A stretch of DNA of 53,763 nucleotides from an uncultured Clostridia bacterium. GTDB lineage: Bacteria > Bacillota > Clostridia > Christensenellales > CAG-314. This document shows positions 25,412 through 34,880 of the stretch, piece by piece. Position 1 is the first letter of the stretch, and every line of letters begins with the position of its first letter. The stretch spans positions 1 to 53,763 of the forward strand of contig CANRHN010000006.1 of assembly GCA_947630425.1 (NCBI GenBank), in the 5' to 3' direction. The translations under genes were made by a program, and so were the position numbers. The notes beneath the pieces are model-generated. The model was not told the origin of the DNA. It made no database searches and saw nothing but the letters and a program-made list of their open reading frames with translations.

Positions 25412-26623
25412 TTAGCTGACTTTGCGCGTGATTTGAGGTACGTCCTTGCCCTCCACACTTTGGCGCGTGATGCGCACATGCGCCACGTCCCCTCGGCTGG
25501 GAGCTTCGTACATGCAGTTGAGCATAAGATTTTCCAACACCGAACGCAGTCCGCGCGCGCCCGTTTTGAGACGCATAGATTTTTCCGCAATGGCGCACAG
25601 CGCGTCGTCGTCGAAATCCAATTCGATGCCGTCCAACTTGAACAGCTTTTTGTACTGCTTGACAAGACAGTTTTTCGGCTCGGTGAGTATCTTGACCAAC
25701 GCCGTTTCGTCCAAAGGAGACAAGCCAACGGTTATGGGCAATCTGCCCACAAACTCGGGAATAAGCCCGTACTTGATGAAATCCTGGGGCTGAATGTCCT
25801 TGACAAGCTCGGCGTGATCGATCTCGTCGGTGCTTTTGATGGGATTGCCAAAGCCCAAACCGCCGCCTTGCTGACGTTTTTCCACGATTTTTTCCAACCC
25901 GACAAATGCGCCGCCGCATATAAACAGAATGTTGGTCGTGTCGATGGGTATGCTCTCCGCCTGAGGATGCTTGCGCCCTCCCTGCGGGGGCACATTGGCA
26001 ACGGTGCTTTCGATAATTTTGAGCAACGCCTGCTGCACTCCTTCGCCGCTGACGTCTCTTGTGATAGACACGTTTTCCGTCTTTTTGGCAATTTTGTCTA
26101 TCTCATCGATGTAGATAATGCCGTGTTCCGCCTTACTCACGTCGTAGTCCGCCGCCTGAATCAGCTTCAAAAGAATGTTTTCGACGTCCTCGCCGACATA
26201 ACCCGCTTCCGTCAAGGTGGTAGCGTCGGCAACGGCAAAGGGCACGTCGAGAATACGCGCCAATGTTTTGGCAAGCAACGTTTTACCGCAACCCGTGGGT
26301 CCCAGCATCATAATGTTGCTTTTTTCCAACTCGACGTCGTCCTTTTTGTCGGCATAAAGCACTCGTTTGTAATGATTGTATACGGCAACGGCAAGAGTCT
26401 TTTTGGCTGTGTCCTGACCGACAACATATTTGTCCAACTCTGCCTTTATCTCTTCCGGTTTGGGAAGTTTGATGTTGCTTTTTTCGGAAACCTCTATGCC
26501 GTCGCTGTCCAAAATGCTCTGACAGGTGGCAATGCAGTTGTCGCAAATGCACACGCCGTTGGGAGAGGAAAGCAGACGTTTGACCTCATCTTCTCTTTTT
26601 CCGCAAAAGGAACAAGTTTGCAT
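25412..26623 (-). CDS. clpX: ATP-dependent Clp protease ATP-binding subunit ClpX
   Basis: This is a 403-residue AAA+ unfoldase that feeds substrates to ClpP. The N-terminal zinc-binding domain has C4, C7, C27 and C30 (CSFC and CDNC). The AAA+ core carries Walker A GPTGCGKT, Walker [10 protein letters not shown] and the ClpP-docking-type loop region before GGGLGFG. The arginine finger region is [11 protein letters not shown]. The ATG at 26621-26623 has AAGGAGA upstream. It follows clpP in the same orientation (70-base gap), so ClpXP is expressed with trigger factor. Confidence 0.97.
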   Translation of the reverse strand: MQTCSFCGKREDEVKRLLSSPNGVCICDNCIATCQSILDSDGIEVSEKSNIKLPKPEEIKAELDKYVVGQDTAKKTLAVAVYNHYKRVLYADKKDDVELEKSNIMMLGPTGCGKTLLAKTLARILDVPFAVADATTLTEAGYVGEDVENILLKLIQAADYDVSKAEHGIIYIDEIDKIAKKTENVSITRDVSGEGVQQALLKIIESTVANVPPQGGRKHPQAESIPIDTTNILFICGGAFVGLEKIVEKRQQGGGLGFGNPIKSTDEIDHAELVKDIQPQDFIKYGLIPEFVGRLPITVGLSPLDETALVKILTEPKNCLVKQYKKLFKLDGIELDFDDDALCAIAEKSMRLKTGARGLRSVLENLMLNCMYEAPSRGDVAHVRITRQSVEGKDVPQITRKVS

Positions 26624-26693
26624 TGTTTCTCCTTGTTTGCTCGGGGCAGTTTTTTCTGTTTTGCCACCCCATTTGCTGTTTTTCTGTTTTTTT

Positions 26694-27281
26694 TTACTGT
26701 TTGCGCGTGTAAAACACCTTGTCGATCAGACCGTACTCGCGCGCTTCTTCCGCCGTGAGGTAGTTGTCGCGATCGGTGTCGCGCTCCACTTCTTCGACAG
26801 GCTTGCCCACGCTTTCCGCAAGCAAAGCGTTAATTTTGTTTTTGATTTTGAGCAGCTGTCTGGTTTGTATCTCCACGTCGCTTGCCTGTCCTTGACTGCC
26901 GCCCAGCACCTGATGAATCATTATCTCGCTGTTGGGCAGAGCAAAACGTTTGCCCTTTGTGCCTGCCGCAAGCAAAAACGCTCCCATGCTTGCCGCCATG
27001 CCTATGCAAATGGTAGACACGTCGCAGCGAATGTACTTCATTGTGTCGTAGATGGCAAGACCGGCGGTAACTTCTCCGCCGGGGCTGTTGATATACAGAG
27101 AAATATCCTTGGTGGGATCTTTGGATTCCAAGTATATCAACTGCGCCACCACCAAATTGGCAAGCTCGCTTGTGATTTGCCCGCTCAAAAACACCACTCT
27201 GTCTTCCAAAAGGCGAGAGTATATGTCGTAGCTTCTTTCACCGCTGTCCGTGCGGTCGATTACCATTGGAACAAGCTCCAT
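26694..27281 (-). CDS. clpP: ATP-dependent Clp protease proteolytic subunit
   Basis: This is a 195-residue tetradecameric serine peptidase. The catalytic triad is visible as S98 (GMAASMGA), H123 (MIHQ) and D172 (DRDNY). SPGGEV near 66-71 forms the oxyanion loop. The start at 27279-27281 is favoured over an upstream in-frame codon because AGGAGA sits at the right distance and the family starts near LVPMVID. It lies between tig (22-base gap) and clpX. The tig-clpP-clpX-lon order is more often drawn for Proteobacteria; in Bacillus clpP is elsewhere. Confidence 0.97.
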   Translation of the reverse strand: MELVPMVIDRTDSGERSYDIYSRLLEDRVVFLSGQITSELANLVVAQLIYLESKDPTKDISLYINSPGGEVTAGLAIYDTMKYIRCDVSTICIGMAASMGAFLLAAGTKGKRFALPNSEIMIHQVLGGSQGQASDVEIQTRQLLKIKNKINALLAESVGKPVEEVERDTDRDNYLTAEEAREYGLIDKVFYTRKQ

Positions 27282-27303
27282 AGTTTTTCTCCTCTGATTT
27301 ACG

Positions 27304-28593
27304 TCAGGCAATTGTGTTCTCCTTTTTGAGCAGCGAAATCAACGAATCCGTGACAGCCTGATTTTCAAAGTAGTACCTGTCCGAAGGCTGCAACTGCTTT
27401 ACAAACTCCTCGTAGGGGCTTCCGATTTGCTCGGCATACGCTTTGATTTTGGCGTCCACGTCCTCGTCGCTCGCGGTGATATGCTCCGCCTTTACAATCT
27501 CTTCCAACACAAGACGGGTGTGAACAGCTTTCTCCGCGCGGTCGCGGTGATCCTTTCTCAACTGTTCCATAGTCGTACCCGTGTACTTAAAGTAGTTTTC
27601 CAAACTCAATCCGCTGTTCTGAAGCTGATAGCCGAAATCCTCCACGTACTGATCGATTTGTTCTTCGATCATCTCGTCGGGAATGTCAATGGGCGTGTTG
27701 TTCACGATGGTTTCGAGAAGCTTGTTTTCGTCCTCGCGTTCGGCGTCCTTGGCATAGCGGTCGGCAATGGACTTTTTGATGTCCGCCTTGTAGTCCTTTA
27801 TGGTGGTAAACTCGCTCACGTCCTTGGCAAAATCGTCGTCCAACTCGGGCAATTCCTTTACGGTGATGCTCTTGACGGTGACGGTGAACACTGCGTCTTT
27901 GCCGCGGAGATCTTCAACGTGGTAGTCCTCGGGGAAAGTGACGTTTATGTCGTGCGTTTCGCCGATGTTAAAGCCCACAAGCTGCTCCTCAAAGCCGGCA
28001 ATAAAGCTGTGCGAGCCGATTGTGAGCGATTGGTCGGACGCTGTGCCGCCTTCAAACGCAACTCCGTCTATCTTGCCGCTGTAGTCCAATTTGATTTGGT
28101 CTCCGTCCTGAACGGCGCGGTCCGTCACCTCGATGAAGCGCGCGTTGCGTTCTCGTATTTTGGAAAGTTCGGCGTCCACATCGGCGGTTTTGACCTTTTG
28201 CGGAGCGGTTTTGGCAATTGTGAGTCCTTTGTATTGACCGAGAGTAAACTCGGGATGAACGGCGACCACAATGGCAAATGTCAAGCCCTTTTCCAGCTTG
28301 ATGGATTTGTCGTCGATGGAAGGACGGGAAACGGGCACTACATCTTTATTTTTATCCAAAAAGCTGCCGTAATATTCTTGCGCGCAGCTATAAAGTGCGT
28401 CCTCAAAAAACAAGCCTTTGCCGTAGCGGCTTTCCAAAACGCTTCTGGGTACGTGTCCCTTGCGAAAACCGGGAACGCTGTACTTGTTTTTGTTTTGCTC
28501 GTAGGCGCGTTGATCGAACTGCGCCCATTCCTCTTCCGTTACCTTAAAGGTGACAGTCAATCTGTTTTTTTCTTTTTTTTGCGTGTATTTCAT
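27304..28593 (-). CDS. tig: Trigger factor
   Basis: This is a ribosome-associated chaperone and peptidyl-prolyl isomerase of 429 residues. The N-terminal ribosome-binding domain has the signature [15 protein letters not shown] (Firmicutes/E. coli FRxGxxP). The central FKBP-type domain spans about 155-235 ([22 protein letters not shown]). The C-terminal substrate-cradling helices end in a short KKENTIA tail. The ATG at 28591-28593 has GGAGG five bases upstream; an in-frame codon 24 bases earlier was rejected. It heads the tig-clpP-clpX operon. Confidence 0.96.
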   Translation of the reverse strand: MKYTQKKEKNRLTVTFKVTEEEWAQFDQRAYEQNKNKYSVPGFRKGHVPRSVLESRYGKGLFFEDALYSCAQEYYGSFLDKNKDVVPVSRPSIDDKSIKLEKGLTFAIVVAVHPEFTLGQYKGLTIAKTAPQKVKTADVDAELSKIRERNARFIEVTDRAVQDGDQIKLDYSGKIDGVAFEGGTASDQSLTIGSHSFIAGFEEQLVGFNIGETHDINVTFPEDYHVEDLRGKDAVFTVTVKSITVKELPELDDDFAKDVSEFTTIKDYKADIKKSIADRYAKDAEREDENKLLETIVNNTPIDIPDEMIEEQIDQYVEDFGYQLQNSGLSLENYFKYTGTTMEQLRKDHRDRAEKAVHTRLVLEEIVKAEHITASDEDVDAKIKAYAEQIGSPYEEFVKQLQPSDRYYFENQAVTDSLISLLKKENTIA

Positions 28594-28642
28594 ATTATCC
28601 TCCGACAATGTTTTCACTTTGCAAAATTCTCAACGGTCTTAT

Positions 28643-28671
28643 ATTTTATCATATATAATTGATTTTAGCAA
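28643..28671 (-). promoter_or_regulatory. Sigma-A promoter of tig-clpP-clpX
   Basis: On the minus strand, TTGCTA (28666-28671), a 17-base A/T-rich spacer and TAAAAT (28643-28648). Transcription would start about 45 bases before the tig ATG. Confidence 0.7.
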
Positions 28672-28787
28672 TCGAATTTGGGCGTAAAAATTTGTCCTAA
28701 GGTGCAATATAATACTTAAATTTTGCCAAATAACTCGGCGCGACAAGAACGCAAGTAACTCTCAAAATAATTTTACATTGCCTACGG

Positions 28788-28816
28788 TTGCAACGGTCAA
28801 CATTCTATGCTATAAT
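28788..28816 (+). promoter_or_regulatory. Promoter of rqcH with leader hairpin
   Basis: TTGCAA (28788-28793), a 17-base spacer and TATAAT (28811-28816) preceded by TGC. The leader contains a 6-bp hairpin, GCGGAC (28831-28836) with GTCCGC (28844-28849), just before the ribosome binding site CGGAGAA. Confidence 0.75.
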
Positions 28817-28866
28817 TTTTCAGTAAAATTGCGGACAACCGAAGTCCGCGCTACGGAGAAAAAGTG

Positions 28867-30561
28867 ATGGCTTTTGACGCGCTTACTCTGTCGGTACTGC
28901 GACAGGAATTGGAACAAACGCTTGTCGGCGGAAAAATAACCAAAATTTACCAGCCGGAAAAGGACGAAATTGTGCTGTTTGTGTTCAACAAGCAGACCTA
29001 CAAGCTGTTGATTTCCGCCAATGCCAACGTAAACAGAATACATCTGACGGAAATGCCCACGGACAACCCCAAGGTTGCCCCCGCCTTTTGCATGCTGCTA
29101 CGAAAGTACATTACCAACGCCACCGTCACCGCAATCGATCAGCTTCCCTTTGAACGTGTGTTGGAATTTTGCCTGCAGGTAAACGACGAGCTGGGCTACA
29201 AAAAGGAAATGAAGCTGATTTTCGAGCTGACGGGCAAAACGTCCAATCTGGTGCTGACAAACGGCGAGTACGTTATTCTCGACAGCATAAAGCACCTGCC
29301 GCAGGACATCAACACCTCGCGACTGATAATGGCGGGAGCAAGATACGAGTTTTTTTCTCCGCAAGACAAAATCGAGCCCTTCGATTTTCCCCGAGTGCGG
29401 GAGTACCTTGCGCAATGCGGGCTGCCGCTTCGCAAAACGCTTCCGAACGTTTTGTTGGGCGCGTCGCAATCCACCGTCAACGAAATACTGTGGGGACTTG
29501 ATGAAAACGACCACTCCCCAACCAACAACGAACGCGTTCTGCAAAGACTTGCTTTGTACAAAGCCGACTTGGAAAACAAAAAGCCCAACGTCGTGCTTCA
29601 AAACGGCACGCCTGCCGACGTGTGCCCCTTCGACTACCGCTCGAAAAAAGGGGACAAGCTGTTTTACGACACGTTGAACAGGGCGCATGACAACTACTTT
29701 TACCTGTTGGACCGCGCGCAACGCTTTGCGGACAAGGCAAAAAGCGTTTCGACGGTGGTAAAAAACGCCGTTTCTCGCGTGGAAAAGAAATTGGCGGCAC
29801 AGCGGCAAACCTTGCTGGACGCGGAAAACAGAGAAACGTTCCGCATTTACGGAGATTTGATACTTTCCAACTTGTGGAACATAAAAAACGATGATAGCCT
29901 TACCTGCGTCAACTACTACGACGGCAGCACGGTAACAATTCCCCTCGACAGACAGCTGACGCCCCAACAAAACGCGCAAGCCTACTACCGCAAATATCGC
30001 AAGCTCAAGTCCTCTTTCGAGCATAACGTCAGGCTGGTGGAGGAAAACAGCCGACTGCTTGAATATCTGCAAACAATCAAGGAAAATTTGCGCTTTTGCA
30101 CCGACGCGGACGACCTGCAGCAAATACGCGACGAACTGACAAATCTCGGATTGATACGAGCCGATCGCTCTCCAAAAAAACAAAACGTTGCGGTAAAACC
30201 CCTTAAATACAACATAAACGGCTACACCGTATACGTTGGGAAAAACAACGTGCAGAACAATTTTGTCACTTTCCGCTTGGCACATGCCGACGACATGTGG
30301 CTGCACACTCAAAAAATACACTCCTCGCACGTCGTGATTGTGCGTCAGGAGGGGGAAATTCCGCAAAATGTGCTGCTTGAAGCGGCAGAGATTTGCGCCT
30401 ACTACTCGCAAGCGCGCGACGGCAGCAAAATTCCCGTGGACTACACCCTGCGGCAAAACGTCAAAAAGCCCAACAAAGCTCCGCTCGGTTTTGTTGTGTA
30501 CGACGCGTACCAAACGGTGCTTGTCAATCCCGACCGACATTTAAGAAGTCTTATACAATAG
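28867..30561 (+). CDS. rqcH: Ribosome quality control protein RqcH (NFACT family)
   Basis: This is a 564-residue NFACT/Rqc2 protein. In Firmicutes it binds 50S subunits blocked by peptidyl-tRNA and directs C-terminal alanine tailing of the stalled chain, marking it for proteases such as ClpXP. Domains in order are NFACT-N (1-200, MAFDALTLSVLRQELEQ), a helix-hairpin-helix region, a long coiled coil (about 290-430), and NFACT-R (ADDMWLHTQKIHSSHVVI near 475-495). The closing KKPNKAPLGFVVYDAYQTVLVNP is typical. An ATG at 28867 is preferred to the adjacent GTG at 28864. It is divergent from tig-clpP-clpX, a fitting functional neighbour. Confidence 0.93.
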   Translation: MAFDALTLSVLRQELEQTLVGGKITKIYQPEKDEIVLFVFNKQTYKLLISANANVNRIHLTEMPTDNPKVAPAFCMLLRKYITNATVTAIDQLPFERVLEFCLQVNDELGYKKEMKLIFELTGKTSNLVLTNGEYVILDSIKHLPQDINTSRLIMAGARYEFFSPQDKIEPFDFPRVREYLAQCGLPLRKTLPNVLLGASQSTVNEILWGLDENDHSPTNNERVLQRLALYKADLENKKPNVVLQNGTPADVCPFDYRSKKGDKLFYDTLNRAHDNYFYLLDRAQRFADKAKSVSTVVKNAVSRVEKKLAAQRQTLLDAENRETFRIYGDLILSNLWNIKNDDSLTCVNYYDGSTVTIPLDRQLTPQQNAQAYYRKYRKLKSSFEHNVRLVEENSRLLEYLQTIKENLRFCTDADDLQQIRDELTNLGLIRADRSPKKQNVAVKPLKYNINGYTVYVGKNNVQNNFVTFRLAHADDMWLHTQKIHSSHVVIVRQEGEIPQNVLLEAAEICAYYSQARDGSKIPVDYTLRQNVKKPNKAPLGFVVYDAYQTVLVNPDRHLRSLIQ

Positions 30562-30565
30562 TTTT

Positions 30566-30588
30566 CCCCGCAAATGCGGGGATTTTTT
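30566..30588 (+). terminator. Terminator of rqcH
   Basis: CCCCGCA (30566-30572) and TGCGGGG (30575-30581) form a perfect stem, followed by ATTTTTTT, five bases after the rqcH stop. Confidence 0.9.
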
Positions 30589-30599
30589 TACAAAAAAAT

Positions 30600-30625
30600 G
30601 TCCTTTTCACGACGGTAAAAAGGAC
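30600..30625 (-). terminator. Terminator of the second zinc-ribbon gene
   Basis: GTCCTTTT (30600-30607) pairs with AAAAGGAC (30618-30625). On the minus strand a run of seven T follows. Confidence 0.75.
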
Positions 30626-30670
30626 AAAATTTTAGATTACAAATGCGGCGAGCTTGTCGGAAAAACGGGC

Positions 30671-31018
30671 TTAAAGCGTTGCGAACACCGCAATCCACAA
30701 AACAAGGCTGATCAGCGCGGTGATTGCTCCCACCACGACTCCCGTAACGGCAAGTTTTTTGCCGCGGAGACCGTTTTTGTGGCAGTTTACGCAACCGAAA
30801 ACGGAAACGATCAGTCCCGTAAAGCCCAAAATGCCCAACCAATCAATGAATATCAGCAGCGAAGCAATGGAAAGCACAAAGCCGATAACGGCGCAAATGC
30901 TCCACTTTGGCGCGCCGTTTGCGCGATTTACGCTCAACTGCGACGTGACGCAACCGCACTTGGGGCATAGCACCGCCTCGTCAAACAGTTCGGCACCGCA
31001 GTGTGTACAAAATTTCAT
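30671..31018 (-). CDS. Zinc-ribbon membrane protein, second copy
   Basis: This is a 115-residue protein with a zinc ribbon (CTHCG and CPKCG within the first 22 residues), a short linker and about three hydrophobic segments; the last third is a Gly-rich DUF4190-like membrane region. It has the same architecture and the same DEAV-CPKCGC core as the gene at 2727-3062, but the membrane parts differ. The ATG at 31016-31018 has AAAGGAGAA upstream. The gene is 59 bases downstream of the long operon and may be read partly from it. Function is unknown. Confidence 0.7.
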   Translation of the reverse strand: MKFCTHCGAELFDEAVLCPKCGCVTSQLSVNRANGAPKWSICAVIGFVLSIASLLIFIDWLGILGFTGLIVSVFGCVNCHKNGLRGKKLAVTGVVVGAITALISLVLWIAVFATL

Positions 31019-31048
31019 TGTTTTTCTCCTTTTTTGCAGACAAATACA

Positions 31049-31063
31049 ACGGCGAGCCGCCGT
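31049..31063 (-). terminator. Weak hairpin after the carbamoyltransferase-like gene
   Basis: ACGGCG (31049-31054) pairs with CGCCGT (31058-31063). On the minus strand the following bases are TGTATTTG, so termination would be partial at best. Confidence 0.4.
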
Positions 31064-31077
31064 AAACTATACGCAAT

Positions 31078-31908
31078 TTACTTTTTGAGCAAATACAGTA
31101 CCGCCATTGCCGCGGCCACGTAACAGCTTTCGCGCGTGGAAACAGCGTTATGCTCGTACTCCTTTACCATTGCTCCTTCCACAACGGTTGTGCAACCGAG
31201 TAGCGGACAATCGACGCGCGTCAAATCCATCAGCTCGCGCGTTATACCGCCGCTGCTGCCGTAGTAGCTTTGACAATCCGAATAGGTGTTCAACCCAAGG
31301 TCGATAACCGCGTCCGCGCCGGAAAAGGCTGCCGACAAGTTGTCGATTACAATTCCCTTGCGAGCAGTTACCAAATCGTCCGCAGGCAAGTACCACACCA
31401 ACGCCGAGCCGAACAGCTGCAAACAGTACATCAGTTCGTTTACCTTGTTGACGTCGCGGTTGCCCACAGCCAGCACGTTGAGGTTGGAAAGCCCGTCCAG
31501 CTTTACATACAACGTCAAAAGGTCGGCAAGCACGCCTACGGGATCGTATTGGCGAGAACCTCCGTTGACCAAGCTTGCGTTGCTACGCAGGCTTACCGTT
31601 CTGAAAAGGCTGTCGTTGTCGCAGGAAGCCACCACTGTGTTTGCGCCCATATTGCTCAAACGCAAGCACTCCTCAAGCTCGTTTGCGCCGAACACGGGCA
31701 CGCATGTTCCCGAAAGATAGGTTGCGGCAAGCTGAAACGCCGTGCTGGAAACACAGGGCTTTTTCCACACGCCGCCCACCACCTGACCTATAAGTTGCGG
31801 TCCTTTTTTGTAGTCGGCAAGCACAATACGACGCATCTGCGTGGCTGTTTCCAATAGCTGTTGAAGCTCGTTACGAGTCAACGTCGTCAAATTCAGTAAA
31901 TTTTTCAT
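31078..31908 (-). CDS. Degenerate aspartate/ornithine carbamoyltransferase-like protein
   Basis: The 276-residue sequence follows the carbamoyltransferase fold. The N-terminal helix pattern NLTTLTRNELQQLLETA, the strand before residue 48 and the NGGSRQYDPVGVLADLLTLY block (115-134) align with the family. The catalytic signatures are altered: the carbamoyl-phosphate motif usually written STRTR is CVSSTA (52-57), and the HPxQ motif is DPVG (122-125). Neither HCLP nor HPAPVNRG appears near 238-245. It is also about 30 residues short. The position after lspA-rluD is where many Firmicutes carry the pyr genes including pyrB, so a decayed or repurposed PyrB/ArgF relative is likely. The ATG at 31906-31908 follows GAGGAA. 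I do not claim enzymatic activity. Confidence 0.65.
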   Translation of the reverse strand: MKNLLNLTTLTRNELQQLLETATQMRRIVLADYKKGPQLIGQVVGGVWKKPCVSSTAFQLAATYLSGTCVPVFGANELEECLRLSNMGANTVVASCDNDSLFRTVSLRSNASLVNGGSRQYDPVGVLADLLTLYVKLDGLSNLNVLAVGNRDVNKVNELMYCLQLFGSALVWYLPADDLVTARKGIVIDNLSAAFSGADAVIDLGLNTYSDCQSYYGSSGGITRELMDLTRVDCPLLGCTTVVEGAMVKEYEHNAVSTRESCYVAAAMAVLYLLKK

Positions 31909-31915
31909 AAATTCC

Positions 31916-32824
31916 TCAATTGCTTTTGTCGAGTACCGACAGTACTTTGGAAAAGTAGTCGGGCAAAGGCGCTTCAAACGTCATTTCCTTGCCCGTGGCA
32001 GGGTGTGTAAAGGTGAGCTTGGCGGCATGCAACAGCTGTCCGTTCAGCGAAAACTTTTGCTTGGCGTAGCCGTAGGTTCTGTCTCCGACGACGGGGTGTC
32101 CCAACCACTTGGCATGCACGCGTATCTGATGAGTGCGCCCCGTTTTCAGCTCGAACTGCACCAACGTAAAATCGCGAAAACGTCGCAACACGGTGTAGTG
32201 GGTTTGCGCGCTTCTGCCATCACTCACCACGTCCATTTTTTTGCGGTCGGAGCGGGAACGCCCAATGGGCTGATCCACCACCCCGTTGTCCTCTTTGAAA
32301 ACGCCCTCGCACAGCGCAACGTATATTCTTCGACATTGCTTTGTTTGAATTTGACGTTGCAGCTCCACGTGCGCGGCGTCGTTTTTTGCAATCACCAGCA
32401 AGCCGCTTGTGTCCTTGTCGAGACGGTGTACGATACCGGGGCGAAGCACGCCGTTTATGCCGGAAAGATCCTTTATGCGAAACAGCAACGCGTTGACAAG
32501 CGTGCCCGTGTTTACGCCGTTGGCGGGGTGAACGGTCAAGCCCTGCTGCTTGTTGATGACGGCAAGGTCGTCGTCCTCGTACACAATGTCTATGTCTATG
32601 TCCTCGGCGGGCACATTCAGCGGTATTTCCTCGGGCAAAGCCACGCTGACTCGGCTGTCCGCCTTGACGGGCGCGGCTGCTTTGGTAACGGTTTTTCCGT
32701 TGACCGTCACGTTTCCGTCGTCCACAAGTCGCCGTAAATGACTGCGCGTAAAAGATGTGTTTTCGCTCAAAAACACATCCAAACGACGAAAGTCGTTTTC
32801 GGCTGTAAGCTCAATTGTTCTCAT
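31916..32824 (-). CDS. rluD: 23S rRNA pseudouridine synthase, RluD/RluA family
   Basis: This is a 302-residue pseudouridine synthase. An N-terminal S4 RNA-binding domain (about 12-60, RRLDVFLSENT..SRSHLR-like) is followed by the catalytic domain with HRLDKDTSGLL, where D136 is the catalytic aspartate. KTGRTHQIRVH and HPVVGD complete the family pattern. It probably modifies helix 69 or a similar 23S rRNA site. The ATG at 32822-32824 with GGAG upstream overlaps the lspA 3' end by 14 bases, as commonly seen for this pair. Specificity within RluA/C/D is inferred. Confidence 0.88.
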   Translation of the reverse strand: MRTIELTAENDFRRLDVFLSENTSFTRSHLRRLVDDGNVTVNGKTVTKAAAPVKADSRVSVALPEEIPLNVPAEDIDIDIVYEDDDLAVINKQQGLTVHPANGVNTGTLVNALLFRIKDLSGINGVLRPGIVHRLDKDTSGLLVIAKNDAAHVELQRQIQTKQCRRIYVALCEGVFKEDNGVVDQPIGRSRSDRKKMDVVSDGRSAQTHYTVLRRFRDFTLVQFELKTGRTHQIRVHAKWLGHPVVGDRTYGYAKQKFSLNGQLLHAAKLTFTHPATGKEMTFEAPLPDYFSKVLSVLDKSN

Positions 32825-33536
32825 CGGTAGACTCCGCCTTCTCCTCGGAAGGTTCATCGTTTGGTTGCGGTTGCTCCGCACCGTCGTGGTCACTCTGCGG
32901 CGTTTCGGAATTTACGGCAGGCTCGGTGGCGGTCTGTCCCTTTTTCTCGGAAACAAACGATTTCCAAAGGGAATCGCGATCGAAAAATACGATGGCAAGC
33001 AATGCCATTATCACACCGACAACCAGGAAACTGTCCGCAACGTTGAAAATTCCGAAAAAGTGTTCCACCTGAACAAAGTCTCTCACTTCGCCCGTGAAAA
33101 ATCCGTTCTGCGCCAAAAACAGCCTGTCTATAGCGTTGCCGAGCGTGCCGCCTATCACAAAGGAAAAGGCAATTTGTCCCCAAACACTGCGAGTGCGACT
33201 GCGCCACAGCAACCAGCCGAAAGCGGGCAAGCCCACCAACGTCATAAAGAAGAACAGCCAATTGCTACCCTTCATGCCGGAAAACAGTCCGCCCGTTGCG
33301 CCGTCGTTGGTAATCCAGCGGAACTGAAGCCAACTGCCCAAAATTTTTACGTTTTGGTCGCCGGAAGCCGTCCACCAATTGTCAGAACCGCGTGCGGAAA
33401 GCGGCTCGGCGTGAGTGAGGTTGAACACCCACCACTTGGTAAGTTGATCCAACCCTACGCACAAAACGATCACCGCGCCGTATATCAAAAAATACAACCA
33501 TACGGGCAAAATTTTACGTTGTTTTGTATTTGCCAT
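32811..33536 (-). CDS. lspA: Lipoprotein signal peptidase II with acidic tail
   Basis: This is the aspartic membrane peptidase that removes signal peptides from lipoproteins. It has four transmembrane helices and the family motifs NDGATGGLFS, GGTLGNAIDRLF with D137, and FNVADSFLVVG with D168. At 241 residues it is much longer than the usual 150-170. The excess lies in a long loop after helix 1 and in a tail of about 50 residues from 192 rich in Glu, Ser, Pro and Asp, which looks disordered. The ATG at 33534-33536 has AAGGTGG upstream. Its likely substrates include the lipobox proteins of this window. Confidence 0.93.
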   Translation of the reverse strand: MANTKQRKILPVWLYFLIYGAVIVLCVGLDQLTKWWVFNLTHAEPLSARGSDNWWTASGDQNVKILGSWLQFRWITNDGATGGLFSGMKGSNWLFFFMTLVGLPAFGWLLWRSRTRSVWGQIAFSFVIGGTLGNAIDRLFLAQNGFFTGEVRDFVQVEHFFGIFNVADSFLVVGVIMALLAIVFFDRDSLWKSFVSEKKGQTATEPAVNSETPQSDHDGAEQPQPNDEPSEEKAESTDENN

Positions 33537-33548
33537 AGCCACCTTTTG

Positions 33549-34880
33549 TTATTTTTTGAAAGTAAAAATTCCGTCCACGTCGCTGTCGTTGTCGCTCTTT
33601 TCGTCGTCGCGCTTGTCAAAAGAGAAAACGTCCTCCGTACTTGGCTTGTCGAAAACGTTGTTGCTTTTGACTTCGGCAGTGCCCAAAATCGCCTTTTTTT
33701 GCAGCTTGCGATGATACAGCCAAGTAAAAACAGCCAACAGTATCAAAACGCCCAAAATCACCAACGACGGCCACCAGCTGTTGTACAACAAACTGTTATT
33801 TACAAGCTGCTTGCGGGCATTTTGCGCCACATCGTAAAATCCTTCGTCTGTAATGGTGTCGCAAAGAACGTCGCTTACCGCCGAAACACGCTCGGCAAAA
33901 TTCGAATTGCTTTTTTTGAGATGAGCAAACGTGTCGTCGGAAGTGTTCATCACACCGCTGTCGTCCACATAGCCCAACAAGTCGTAGTCGCCCGAGAATA
34001 TCGTCGCGGTGGGAATACCGCTCAAACGGAAGGGGGTGTGATCGCTTCCCTGAACAAATTCGTCATACCCGTAGCCGTACAAGTCGTAGCCGACATAAAC
34101 TCCCTTTGTGTGGGATTTTTCAACGAGATTGCTGTTTTTCGACAAAATGAGGTCGGCAATATCCGTGCGCTTGTTTTCGCATGCCAGGTACAAATTGCTA
34201 CCCAATGCAATGCTGTCCACATTGAACATCATCATCACCTTGTCTGCTTTTACGGGTAACTGTTCGTTGACGTAGAGGCTCGAACCGACAAGCCCGTCCT
34301 CTTCGCAATCGAAAGCGACAAAGTAAACGTCAAAGTTCGGCTTGACTTGGGAAAGTTGTTGCATGGCAAGCAGCAGCGTTGCCACTCCGCAAGCGTTGTC
34401 GTTTGCGCCTTCGCCCACGGCGTCGTAGTGCGCGCCCACAACAATACACTCGTCTGTGCCTTCGACGTCCAGCTTGGCTTGTATGTTATAACCGGATGTA
34501 TTCCCATCGGAAAAATACCGTTCTTCCACCGCGCTTTCCGGCACGTTGCCGTCGGCGGCAGCTTCGTCATCTTTTACGTAAAGCGATGGGTCTTCGCCCA
34601 ACGCCAAACGGAACTGCTCTGTCAAAAACGCGACAAGATTGTGCTTTGCGGCGTCAATATCTTCGGATTTTTTTGCGTTGCCAAGCTCTTTGTTCAGCTC
34701 GCACAACTGTTCCACAAACTCGTCCGTCGAAAGCAAAACCGCAGATTCTTGCGTTACGGGATCGCCGTCCGACTCCTCGGCAACTGCGGGCGTTGAGGCA
34801 GTTTCGGCAAAAGCAAGGTTGCTTGTTACCGCCAACAGCAAAAGCGATGTCAAAAGTACTATCAAAAACAGTTTTTTCAT
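33549..34880 (-). CDS. Secreted, membrane-anchored M28 family metallopeptidase
   Basis: This is a 443-residue protein with a signal peptide (cleavage near AFAE, residue 26) and a C-terminal transmembrane helix (about 374-392) followed by a charged cytosolic tail. The M28 dizinc site is complete: H151 and D153 (GAHYD), bridging D161 (GANDNACG), catalytic E193/E194 (DCEEDG), D222 (NVDSIALG) and H281 (GSDHTPF). It would act as an aminopeptidase or carboxypeptidase-like enzyme on the outer face of the membrane. The start codon overlaps the upstream gene as ATGA, and GAGGTG precedes it. The substrate is unknown. Confidence 0.9.
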   Translation of the reverse strand: MKKLFLIVLLTSLLLLAVTSNLAFAETASTPAVAEESDGDPVTQESAVLLSTDEFVEQLCELNKELGNAKKSEDIDAAKHNLVAFLTEQFRLALGEDPSLYVKDDEAAADGNVPESAVEERYFSDGNTSGYNIQAKLDVEGTDECIVVGAHYDAVGEGANDNACGVATLLLAMQQLSQVKPNFDVYFVAFDCEEDGLVGSSLYVNEQLPVKADKVMMMFNVDSIALGSNLYLACENKRTDIADLILSKNSNLVEKSHTKGVYVGYDLYGYGYDEFVQGSDHTPFRLSGIPTATIFSGDYDLLGYVDDSGVMNTSDDTFAHLKKSNSNFAERVSAVSDVLCDTITDEGFYDVAQNARKQLVNNSLLYNSWWPSLVILGVLILLAVFTWLYHRKLQKKAILGTAEVKSNNVFDKPSTEDVFSFDKRDDEKSDNDSDVDGIFTFKK

